DNA of 6,613 nucleotides, taken from contig JASHUP010000108.1 in the NCBI GenBank assembly GCA_030039915.1, positions 1-6,613 on the forward strand. The letters run 5' to 3'. The notes beneath the pieces are model-generated. The model was not told the DNA's origin. It ran no database searches and worked only from the letters and a program-made list of their open reading frames with translations. Below are positions 1 through 5,417 of the stretch, piece by piece (the first letter of the stretch is position 1; each line of letters opens with the position of its first letter). Source of the DNA: Thermoplasmata archaeon. GTDB taxonomy: Archaea; Thermoplasmatota; Thermoplasmata; UBA184. The translations under genes and the position numbers were made by a program.

Positions 1-380
1 TCGACCCGGCGCTCGCTCCGATCGCGCGGACCGCGGCGCGGGCCGTGGGGGTCAAGGTGGGGTTCCGGTCCATGGACGTCGCCCGCTGGGGCCGCTCGGC
101 GGACGTGGTCGTGATGAACCCGCCCTTTGGCGCCCAGCGGGCGCACGCCGACCGACCGTTCTGGGACCGAGCGTTCACCCTTTCCCGGGGCTGGATCGGC
201 GCGTTCGCCGGTTCGGCCTCCCGAACCTTTATAGCACGACTCGCGCTCGACCGCGGTGCTCACGTAGTCGAAGTCGAACCGGTTCCTTGGAACCTTCCTC
301 GGACGTTCCCGCACCACCGAGCGGCGAGCGTCCGACTCGCCGTCGACCGCTGGGTCATCGAAACGGAACGCAAGTCATGA
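1..380 (+). CDS. METTL5-like rRNA N6-adenine methyltransferase, 3' part (5' end outside window)
   Basis: The frame is open from base 3 to the TGA at 378-380, giving 125 visible residues; the 5' end lies left of the window. The GTG at 45 is internal, because coding sequence of the same character runs upstream of it. The key signature is NPPFGAQ (NPPFG at 117-131), the [N/D]PP[F/Y] motif of amino-group SAM-dependent methyltransferases. It is followed by a HADRPFWDRAF segment typical of the archaeal METTL5-like family. The missing part should hold the SAM-binding first half of the Rossmann fold. Eukaryotic METTL5 methylates one adenine of small-subunit rRNA; a similar rRNA role here is inferred from the family. 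The stop overlaps the csl4 start (ATGA at 377-380), so translational coupling is likely. Another N6-adenine RNA or DNA methyltransferase is the main alternative. Confidence 0.85.
   Translation, partial: DPALAPIARTAARAVGVKVGFRSMDVARWGRSADVVVMNPPFGAQRAHADRPFWDRAFTLSRGWIGAFAGSASRTFIARLALDRGAHVVEVEPVPWNLPRTFPHHRAASVRLAVDRWVIETERKS
221..234 (+). promoter_or_regulatory. BRE/TATA-like element inside the methyltransferase gene
   Basis: The sequence CCGAACCTTTATAG resembles an archaeal BRE plus TATA box and stands out in this GC-rich DNA. It would place a transcript start near 255-260, leaving about 120 nt of leader before csl4. It also encodes Thr-Phe-Ile in the methyltransferase, where Phe-Ile may be conserved, so coding constraint could explain it. 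Confidence 0.22.
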
Positions 381-973
381 CGGCCTCGAGCGAAGGGACA
401 AAGCTGGTTCTTCCGGGCGACTACCTTGGGACCGCCGAGGAGTTCCTTCCGGGCCGCGGGACCTACGAGAACCGCGGCCGCATCTACGCGTCCGTACTCG
501 GCACCTCCCACGTGGACCCGAGGGACCGGACCGTCCGGGTCGAGCCCCGGAACGCGGTGCCGGAGATTCAGGAGGGCGAGATCGTCTACGCCCGGGTGGA
601 CGAGATCAAGACTGCGATGGCGATCTGCACGATCCTCACGACGTCCGCGAGTCGACGGCCGGTGCCCGGCGAGCCCGAAGGGACCGTCCACGTGTCGAAG
701 GCGAAGGAGGGGTACACGGAATCGCTTTCGAGCGAGTTCGCGGTCGGCGACATCCTGCTCGCCAAGGTTCTCCAATCGCACCCGTCCATCAAGCTCACGA
801 CCGCCCCGTCGTCGCTCGGGGTCGTCTCGGCGCGATGCCAGGTCTGTCACAATCTGCTCACCCGTCGCGCGAAGGGCTTGGAGTGCCCGCGGTGCGGTCA
901 CCGGGAGCAGCGGAAGCTCGCTCACGGTCCTGCCTTCCCGGCGCCCGCGACGGACCACCCGAATGCCCTCTGA
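377..973 (+). CDS. csl4: Exosome complex RNA-binding subunit Csl4
   Basis: A 198-residue protein of the usual archaeal Csl4 size. Domains in order: an N-terminal domain with the family-typical opening VLPGDYLGTAEEF (11-23) and GTYENRGRIYASVLG; an S1-type RNA-binding domain, roughly 64-145 (EIQEGEIVYARVDEI to ILLAKVLQ); and a C-terminal zinc ribbon with C154-x2-C157-x12-C170-x2-C173. In archaea Csl4 forms the RNA-binding cap of the exosome with Rrp4 and feeds RNA to the Rrp41/Rrp42 ring for 3'-5' degradation or tailing. The ATG at 377 is chosen because it overlaps the upstream stop and places the VLPGDY motif where the family has it. The same frame is open back to a TTG at 287, but those residues are a shadow of the methyltransferase gene. 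The 3' end overlaps the next gene by 11 nt. Confidence 0.95.
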   Translation: MTASSEGTKLVLPGDYLGTAEEFLPGRGTYENRGRIYASVLGTSHVDPRDRTVRVEPRNAVPEIQEGEIVYARVDEIKTAMAICTILTTSASRRPVPGEPEGTVHVSKAKEGYTESLSSEFAVGDILLAKVLQSHPSIKLTTAPSSLGVVSARCQVCHNLLTRRAKGLECPRCGHREQRKLAHGPAFPAPATDHPNAL

Positions 974-2186
974 CGAGGAGCGGCGACTCGCCGCTCTGGT
1001 CCGCGCGCACGACCGCTGGCGCGGTCGCGAAGTGTTCAATCTCTTACCGAGCGAGAATGCGGTCTCCCCGGCCGCCCGCCGGTTTCTCTCGAGCGACCTG
1101 GCCGGACGCTACACCCTCCCGGTGACGAGCGAGGTGGACGGCGAGAGCCTCGACAACAGCTACACGGGTACCCGGTACACGGACGAGATCGAACGGCTCG
1201 CGAACGCGGCGGCGAGCCGGGTCTTTCGCGCTCGCTTCGCCACGACCCGGCCGCTCTCCGGACACATCGCCGCCCTCTCCGCGCTCGTCCCGCTGCTGCC
1301 GCCGAAGTCCCGGCTTCTCGCGATCGCTCCGAACGAAGGAGGGTACGACGGGTACGCCCCCGGGTTCATCCCGGCCGTGTTCGGCTACACCGTCCGACCC
1401 CTGCCCGCCACCGGGGTAGGCAATCGCGTGCGCGCCGAGGAGGCCGTGGACGCCATCCGCCGCGAGCGTCCGTCAGCGGTAATCCTCGGGCAGAGCTTCC
1501 TCCTCTTTCCGTACCCCGTCCGCGCGATCGCGGAGGAGGCCCACGCCCACGACGCTCTGGTCTTCTACGATGCGTCGCACGTCCTCGGGCTCATCGCGGG
1601 CGGGGGCTTCCAGGACCCGCTGCGCGAGGGAGCGGACGTCGTCTACGGGAGCACCCACAAGTCGTTCTTCGGACCTCAGGGTGGACTGCTCGTCACCGAC
1701 CGCGAGGACCTCTTCGCGCAGCTCGACCCGGCGCTCGTCTGGAGGGTCTTCGACAACGCCCATTGGAACCGGATCGCGGCCCTCGGACAGACGCTGCTCG
1801 AGTTCGAGCGCGTCGGCGCCGAGTACGCGCGGACCGTCGTCGCCAACTCGAAGGCGCTCGGCCGCGCCCTGTCCGACCGGGGGATCCCCCTGGTCGCGGA
1901 GTCCGAAGGGTTCACCGAATCCCACCAGTTGCTGATCGACAAGCCCGAGCTGCGTCGATCGCACTCGCTCGGGTCCGGAGCGCTCGCGCGCCGGCTCGAG
2001 CGCCAACGTCTCCTGATCGACCTCGTCGGGCGGATCGGCTCCGCGGAGATCTCCCGGCTCGGTCTAACGCCCGCCGATATGCCGCGCCTCGCCGACCTGG
2101 TCTACCGTGGGGGGGTGCAGGGCGAGCGGGTCGGGCGCGAGGTCCGGGACTGGCGTCGGACGTTCTCGTCGTTGCGGTTCGCCTGA
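963..2186 (+). CDS. Divergent serine hydroxymethyltransferase-like PLP enzyme
   Basis: A 407-residue fold-type I PLP enzyme, close to the usual SHMT length. SHMT landmarks, with E. coli equivalents from memory: NLLPSENAVSP (SEN at 30-32); Y67 for Y65 in SYTGTRYTDEIE; D203 and H206 in FYDASHVLGL for D200/H203; K233 in GSTHKSFFGPQGG for the PLP lysine K229; R357 in GRIGSAEISRLG for the carboxylate-binding R363. SHMT interconverts serine and glycine, passing a one-carbon unit to a tetrahydropterin. The enzyme is divergent: the PLP-stacking H126 position is Y128, and the YxEGYPGxRYY loop that carries catalytic E57 is replaced by a longer segment (50-67). Other reactions such as aldolase or transaldolase activity are therefore possible. 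The ATG at 963 overlaps the csl4 stop by 11 nt; the frame is open further upstream but only as a low-complexity Arg/Ser-rich shadow of csl4. Family membership is firm, substrate is not. Confidence 0.85.
   Translation: MPSDEERRLAALVRAHDRWRGREVFNLLPSENAVSPAARRFLSSDLAGRYTLPVTSEVDGESLDNSYTGTRYTDEIERLANAAASRVFRARFATTRPLSGHIAALSALVPLLPPKSRLLAIAPNEGGYDGYAPGFIPAVFGYTVRPLPATGVGNRVRAEEAVDAIRRERPSAVILGQSFLLFPYPVRAIAEEAHAHDALVFYDASHVLGLIAGGGFQDPLREGADVVYGSTHKSFFGPQGGLLVTDREDLFAQLDPALVWRVFDNAHWNRIAALGQTLLEFERVGAEYARTVVANSKALGRALSDRGIPLVAESEGFTESHQLLIDKPELRRSHSLGSGALARRLERQRLLIDLVGRIGSAEISRLGLTPADMPRLADLVYRGGVQGERVGREVRDWRRTFSSLRFA
2109..2135 (+). other. G-quadruplex-type motif in the 3' end of the SHMT-like gene
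   Basis: Four G-runs (2109-2115, 2120-2122, 2128-2130, 2133-2135) are separated by loops of 4, 5 and 2 nt, meeting the usual G3+N1-7 pattern on the coding strand. They encode Gly- and Arg-rich codons of the enzyme's C-terminus, so codon use may be the cause. Confidence 0.45.
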
Positions 2187-2198
2187 CCGCTCCGGCGG

Positions 2199-2223
2199 CG
2201 ATCTTCGAACCCCTTCGGAATCG
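2199..2223 (+). other. Predicted RNA hairpin between convergent genes
   Basis: Bases 2199-2209 can pair with 2214-2223: ten pairs including one T.G wobble, one bulged C at 2203 and a CCCC loop at 2210-2213. It starts 12 nt after the stop of the SHMT-like gene and sits in the 49-bp gap before the convergent gene. The wobble pairs properly only in plus-strand RNA. No U-tract follows, and archaeal termination usually depends on U-tracts, so a terminator role is only a possibility. A stable 3' end or chance are alternatives. Confidence 0.3.
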
Positions 2224-2235
2224 GTCCCAGTCGGC

Positions 2236-2976
2236 TCAGCGCGACGCGTTCGGGATCGGGGACGGGTCGGGCGCCGGGGGCGCGGGCAGCGAGAGCTCGG
2301 CCGCGAATCGTCGCGCGAATCCCCCCAGGGCGCGCATGAGCGGGATGGGGCAATCCACGACGCCCACGACGGTCCTCGTGCCGGCGAAGAGCACCGAACG
2401 GACGCGACCCGCGCTCCAGACGACCTCACCTCCGCCGGGGCTGCTCGGGTCGCTCACGGAACCGGGTTTTCCGAGAGGGGCGGGAGTGAGGTGAACGCCG
2501 ACCACCTCGCTTTCGTACCCTCGCCCGTACCGCCACCAGAGCACGCCCGCGCCGACGATCCCCACCACGACCCACGGTAGCGCGTAGATCAGGCTCCCGA
2601 AGACCAGGCCGTCGACCGCTCCGAGGCTGATCCCCGCGCCGACCAGTACGCCGACCGTCGCGAGCATCGAGGCGTGGGTCGCGACCCGCTGAGCCGAGCG
2701 TTCGGCGAACACGACGGTGCCGGCGAGGTGGGAGCCCGGGTCCGTGGGAGATCCGCTCGAGGGAAGGGCGACGAGGGTGAACCCCCCATTTCGCAGCAGC
2801 GCGGTGGCGACCGAAGCGACCCGCTCGGAGGTTCCCGGGGGAACGGTGACCATCTGGCTCACCGGTAGAGGATAGCGGTCGACCGAGCGCAACGGCGGGA
2901 GTCCCTCGACCGGCCGCGGCGGTGTGGGAGGGAGCTCGGGCATCGGCATGGATGCCTCTCTCCTAGCGCCGAACAT
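2236..2976 (-). CDS. Unrecognised protein with a two-helix membrane hairpin
   Basis: I do not recognise this 246-residue protein. Visible layout: a proline-rich N-terminus (about 11-48); a short soluble domain (about 49-102) with alternating hydrophobic stretches such as GGFTLVALP and AGTVVFAERS; two membrane segments (about 103-121 and 124-148) joined by a very short turn; a C-terminal soluble part (about 150-228), including VVGVHLTPAPLG and RTVVGVVDCPIP; and a Pro/Asp/Ser tail. With no clear signal peptide it is probably a membrane protein with both termini on the same side. Codons are strongly G/C at third positions and the frame is intact, which favours a real gene. The start is uncertain: ATG at 2976 has AGAGGA upstream, while ATG at 2949 (residue 10) has AGGAG plus GAGAGG upstream and a weak TATA-like ACATAAG about 30 nt before it. 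It is monocistronic and divergent from the kinase gene. Confidence 0.65.
   Translation of the reverse strand: MFGARREASMPMPELPPTPPRPVEGLPPLRSVDRYPLPVSQMVTVPPGTSERVASVATALLRNGGFTLVALPSSGSPTDPGSHLAGTVVFAERSAQRVATHASMLATVGVLVGAGISLGAVDGLVFGSLIYALPWVVVGIVGAGVLWWRYGRGYESEVVGVHLTPAPLGKPGSVSDPSSPGGGEVVWSAGRVRSVLFAGTRTVVGVVDCPIPLMRALGGFARRFAAELSLPAPPAPDPSPIPNASR
2252..2286 (+). other. Six-run G-quadruplex-type motif just past the convergent junction
   Basis: Six G-runs (2252-2254, 2258-2261, 2264-2266, 2269-2271, 2276-2280, 2284-2286) have loops of only 2-4 nt. They lie on the plus strand, 66 nt after the SHMT-like stop. On the minus strand the same bases encode the Pro/Asp/Ser tail of the membrane protein, so proline CCC codons may account for it. 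Confidence 0.5.
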
Positions 2977-3090
2977 GGCTTATGTCCTCTTGAGCCGCCG
3001 GGGAGTGCCGTCCGGCCCGGGTGCCCGGGTTCGCCCCCGTCGGGCCGAAGCGACGGGCTCATCCCCTCTCGAACGGTGGTTCTCGCCTCG
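2977..3090. other. Divergent intergenic spacer
   Basis: This 114-bp gap separates the divergent membrane-protein gene and the AK6-like kinase gene, so it should hold both promoters. The only AT-leaning stretch is around 2977-2985 (CTTATGT), which could serve the minus-strand gene if it starts at 2949. I see no convincing BRE/TATA pair and no clear Shine-Dalgarno for the kinase gene. Confidence 0.5.
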
Positions 3091-3630
3091 ATGCGCGCGC
3101 CGATGGCGTTGACCGGAGTTCCGGGGACGGGGAAGAGCATGGTCGCCGCGCGACTCGCGCCCGGGCTCCGCTCGATCGAGGTCTCCGACCTCGCGCTGAC
3201 CACCGGGAGCGCTCGACGTCGGGGGGGCTCGCTCACGGTCGACGTGGAGCGGCTCCGCCGCGAGTATCGTCGCCGGCCCCCTCGAGTTGACCTCGTGGTC
3301 GGGCATCTCGCCCACCTGCTGCCGATCCGGGACGTGATCGTCCTGCGCTGCCATCCCGAGATCCTGCTCGCTCGACTCGAGCGCGCGGGACGCGGTTCGG
3401 TCCGGGACCGCCGGGAGAACTACGCCGCGGAGGCGCTCGACGCGCTCCTGTTCGAATCGGTACGACCCGGCCGTCGGATATGGGAGGTCGACACCACGCG
3501 CCGATCGCCGGACGCCGTCGCTCGGACGGTTTCCCACACGGTACGTCGCCGCCCTTCGCCGGTCTGGGGCCGGGTGGACTGGCTCGCGGACCCCGTGGTG
3601 ACCGAGCACCTTTTGGAAGGGGCCGAGTAG
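3091..3630 (+). CDS. AK6/Fap7-type adenylate kinase (NTPase of ribosome maturation)
   Basis: A 179-residue P-loop kinase of the AK6 (Fap7/hCINAP) family. Visible motifs: Walker A GVPGTGKS with K15; the family segment VVGHLAHLLP (H72); VIVLRCHPEILLARLERAGRG, matching the conserved LRC-P-L-RL-RG stretch; RENYAAEALDALLFES, the EN-x-x-AE-x-LD motif; and an IWEVDTT strand near the C-terminus. The family combines adenylate-kinase or ATPase activity with a role in small-subunit maturation (Fap7 binds uS11). An odd point is V70 in place of the acidic residue expected just before G-H. The start is a judgement: ATG 3091 gives MRAPMALTG, matching the N-terminus of human AK6 (MLLPNILLTG); ATG 3103 gives a minimal first strand, and GTG 3076 adds five residues. 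It lies 10 nt before the phosphotransferase gene, probably one transcript. Confidence 0.9.
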   Translation: MRAPMALTGVPGTGKSMVAARLAPGLRSIEVSDLALTTGSARRRGGSLTVDVERLRREYRRRPPRVDLVVGHLAHLLPIRDVIVLRCHPEILLARLERAGRGSVRDRRENYAAEALDALLFESVRPGRRIWEVDTTRRSPDAVARTVSHTVRRRPSPVWGRVDWLADPVVTEHLLEGAE

Positions 3631-3640
3631 TCGGGGGAAG

Positions 3641-4303
3641 ATGGTCCTCGAATCGTATCGGGCCAAGGTCCAGCCGTACATCGCCCGCCTCGCGCGGCCG
3701 TTTCTCGGGTGGGACCCGGGAGACCTGAGTCGGATCGCGCTCCTCCTCGCGGTCTCCGCGGGCGTCCTCGCGTTGCTGGTCCGATGGACCACGCCGTACC
3801 TCTTCCTCGCGGTCGCGCTGCTCGTGTTCTTCGCGGGCGTCTTCGACGTCGTGGACGGGGAGGTCGCGCGGCAGACCGGAAAGGCCTCCGTTCGCGGAGA
3901 CTTCGTCGACCACGTCTATGACCGGTACGCCGACATCGCGATCCTCCTCGGGATCGCCCTCTCCACGTACGCGAACCCGTTTCTCGCCCTCCTCGCGCTC
4001 GTGAGCCTCCTGCTCGTGAGCTACATGGGGACGCAGGCTCAGGCCGTCGGGAAGGGACGCCTCTACGGGGGCCTGCTCTCGCGGGCCGACCGGCTGGTCG
4101 TCCTGGCCCTCGCCACGTTCCTCGAGTTCGACTGGTCGCTTCCGTGGCCGTGGGCAGCGTCGCTGCCGTGGTCCCGGTTCCACGTCGGCAGCGTCGAGTT
4201 CACGGTGATCGATGTCGCGCTCGCCTACTTCGTCATCGCGGGCCAGTGGACCGCGGTCGCGCGGGCGCTGCGGATCTATCGCTCGCTGCCGCCGGCGGGG
4301 TAG
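3641..4303 (+). CDS. CDP-alcohol phosphotransferase (archaetidylinositol-phosphate synthase-like)
   Basis: A 220-residue integral membrane enzyme with the complete CDP-alcohol phosphotransferase signature: D69-x2-D72-G73-x2-A76-R77-x8-G86-x3-D90-x3-D94. The Asp residues bind the metal and the CDP-lipid. About six membrane segments are visible, near 31-47, 50-68, 96-111, 113-128, 150-162 and 186-203. Such enzymes replace CMP on a CDP-lipid with an alcohol headgroup at the membrane. In archaea the acceptor can be inositol-1-phosphate, glycerol phosphate or serine. The SYMGTQAQAVGKG stretch with the following SRADR (R148, R151) resembles archaetidylinositol-phosphate synthases, but the headgroup is inferred. 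The ATG at 3641 is preceded by a GGGGGA run very close to the start. The last 71 nt overlap the end of priL on the other strand, and the overlap covers the end of the final helix. Confidence 0.92.
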   Translation: MVLESYRAKVQPYIARLARPFLGWDPGDLSRIALLLAVSAGVLALLVRWTTPYLFLAVALLVFFAGVFDVVDGEVARQTGKASVRGDFVDHVYDRYADIAILLGIALSTYANPFLALLALVSLLLVSYMGTQAQAVGKGRLYGGLLSRADRLVVLALATFLEFDWSLPWPWAASLPWSRFHVGSVEFTVIDVALAYFVIAGQWTAVARALRIYRSLPPAG

Positions 4304-5417
4304 CCGAGGGACGTTCGCGGTCGTCGCGCTCAACGACCGTGCCGCCTCGACGGCGATAGTACTGGAGCGGATGGCGCAGCGACGGCTCGAAGCACCGTTC
4401 GTCTCTCGATCGGTCGCGCGGGTCGTCCGCGAGGGGGTCCCCGTCGCGGGCGCAGAGCCCGTGGCTGCGCAGGGTCTCGCATTCGGGAGGCTCGTAGCCG
4501 CGCCCTCCGTCGCGCAGCGTGATGTGCTCGACCTGGTAGCGCGTGACCGACTCGTCGAAATCGGGGGCGCCGCGATAGGCGTCGACGATCGTCTCGAAAT
4601 CCGCACCGGCGCGATGCAGAAACGCCGCGAGGCAGAAGCGCCCGGAGTGGGAGAGGTTCTCACCCTTCTGCAGGGTCCGCTGCATCTTGCGGATGCACGG
4701 CGGGAACAGCTCCGGGCGCATCGGACCGGGCGCCCCGGCACGCGCCACCGGAGCCGGGGTCCGGCGGGCGAGCTCGTCGAGCAGCTCGGACTCGCGCTCG
4801 CGTACATCGCGGACGACGTCCTCGGCGAGCGGGAGCGGCTCGGCGAGCCGCAGGCGGACGGCCTCCTGCAGAAGACGTGCGGCGCGCAGGGGACGGACCG
4901 ACACCGTCCCCCCTTTCAGCGCCTGTCGGGGCAGTCGGAACTCCGCCTCCCGGATCGGGACCGAGAGGTGCAAGTAGTCGACGAGCGGGACCTCGACCCC
5001 GTCGGGACCGGGTACAAGGGAGAAGCCGAGACGTCGGGCCACTTCCGCGAGCTCCTCAACCGGGACCGTGGTGAGGCGAGCGTGGTTGCGTTTTGCCTCG
5101 GCGACCGCCCAGCGCCGCAGCGCTGCCGGGGACGCCGCGGCGGAGAGCACGAGGCGAGCGAAGAGGAAGGAGACGAACCGGACGGTCGAGTCCGCGCGGG
5201 CAAGCTCCTCGAGGTCGCGAGTACCGCGCGGGTCGTCCGCCGCGGCCAGGATGCGGGCCCGACCGAGCGCTCGGGCCCGGGAGAACGCGGCGTCGGAGAG
5301 CAGCGAGCGAACCGAGACCGTCTCCTCGCCGAAGAGCGTCTCCGCCCCCGGTAGGAACGGGTACTCTGCGAAGAGCGAGCGCTCGTCTAGAGGAGCCGAG
5401 GCACGAGGAACTGCCAT
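4233..5417 (-). CDS. priL: DNA primase large subunit PriL
   Basis: A 394-residue primase large subunit, a usual archaeal length. The N-terminal part contains the family-typical YPFLPGAETLF (19-29). The C-terminal Fe-S domain has FPPC (C241), YEPPEC (C313), HGLC (C322) and C342, ending in HPLQYY (349-354). By comparison with eukaryotic PRIM2 these four Cys should bind the [4Fe-4S] cluster; C262 in GRFCLAAF is probably not a ligand. PriL pairs with the catalytic subunit PriS to start primer synthesis in replication. ATG 5417 is chosen because YPFLP follows soon after and no ATG, GTG or TTG lies between it and that motif. The frame is open further upstream, but that is a shadow of the protease gene. 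It overlaps that gene's end by 31 nt. The last 40 residues are a low-complexity Arg/Pro/Ala tail, and roughly the last 23 are overprinted on the convergent phosphotransferase gene. Confidence 0.94.
   Translation of the reverse strand: MAVPRASAPLDERSLFAEYPFLPGAETLFGEETVSVRSLLSDAAFSRARALGRARILAAADDPRGTRDLEELARADSTVRFVSFLFARLVLSAAASPAALRRWAVAEAKRNHARLTTVPVEELAEVARRLGFSLVPGPDGVEVPLVDYLHLSVPIREAEFRLPRQALKGGTVSVRPLRAARLLQEAVRLRLAEPLPLAEDVVRDVRERESELLDELARRTPAPVARAGAPGPMRPELFPPCIRKMQRTLQKGENLSHSGRFCLAAFLHRAGADFETIVDAYRGAPDFDESVTRYQVEHITLRDGGRGYEPPECETLRSHGLCARDGDPLADDPRDRSRDERCFEPSLRHPLQYYRRRGGTVVERDDRERPSATPPAAASDRSAAPARPRSTGPR

Noticed and set aside
287..376. N-terminal extension of Csl4 from TTG 287
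   Set aside because: Overlaps the methyltransferase gene by about 90 nt more; the family N-terminus starts shortly after ATG 377.
45..380. Complete small gene starting at GTG 45
   Set aside because: The frame is open to the left edge and lacks the SAM-binding half of the methyltransferase, so this is the end of a longer gene.
426..962. N-terminal extension of the SHMT-like protein
   Set aside because: Arg/Ser-rich, fully overlapping csl4 in another frame; SHMT homology begins just after ATG 963.
2107..2580. Plus-strand open frames across 1763-2580
   Set aside because: They run through the end of the SHMT-like gene and opposite the membrane-protein gene, and translate to Arg/Gly-rich sequence with no recognisable motif.
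3233..4807. Long minus-strand open frame (524 codons) opposite the kinase and phosphotransferase genes
   Set aside because: Arg/Pro/Ser-rich translation without motifs, antisense to two well-supported genes; a shadow caused by high GC.
4415..5240. A 16-bp exact direct repeat (4415-4430 and 5225-5240)
   Set aside because: Both copies encode ADDPR in priL in the same frame; a short codon coincidence in GC-rich DNA is enough to explain it.
4212..5354. Long plus-strand open frame (380 codons) opposite priL
   Set aside because: Antisense to a clear primase gene, with low-complexity charged translation and no domain signature.
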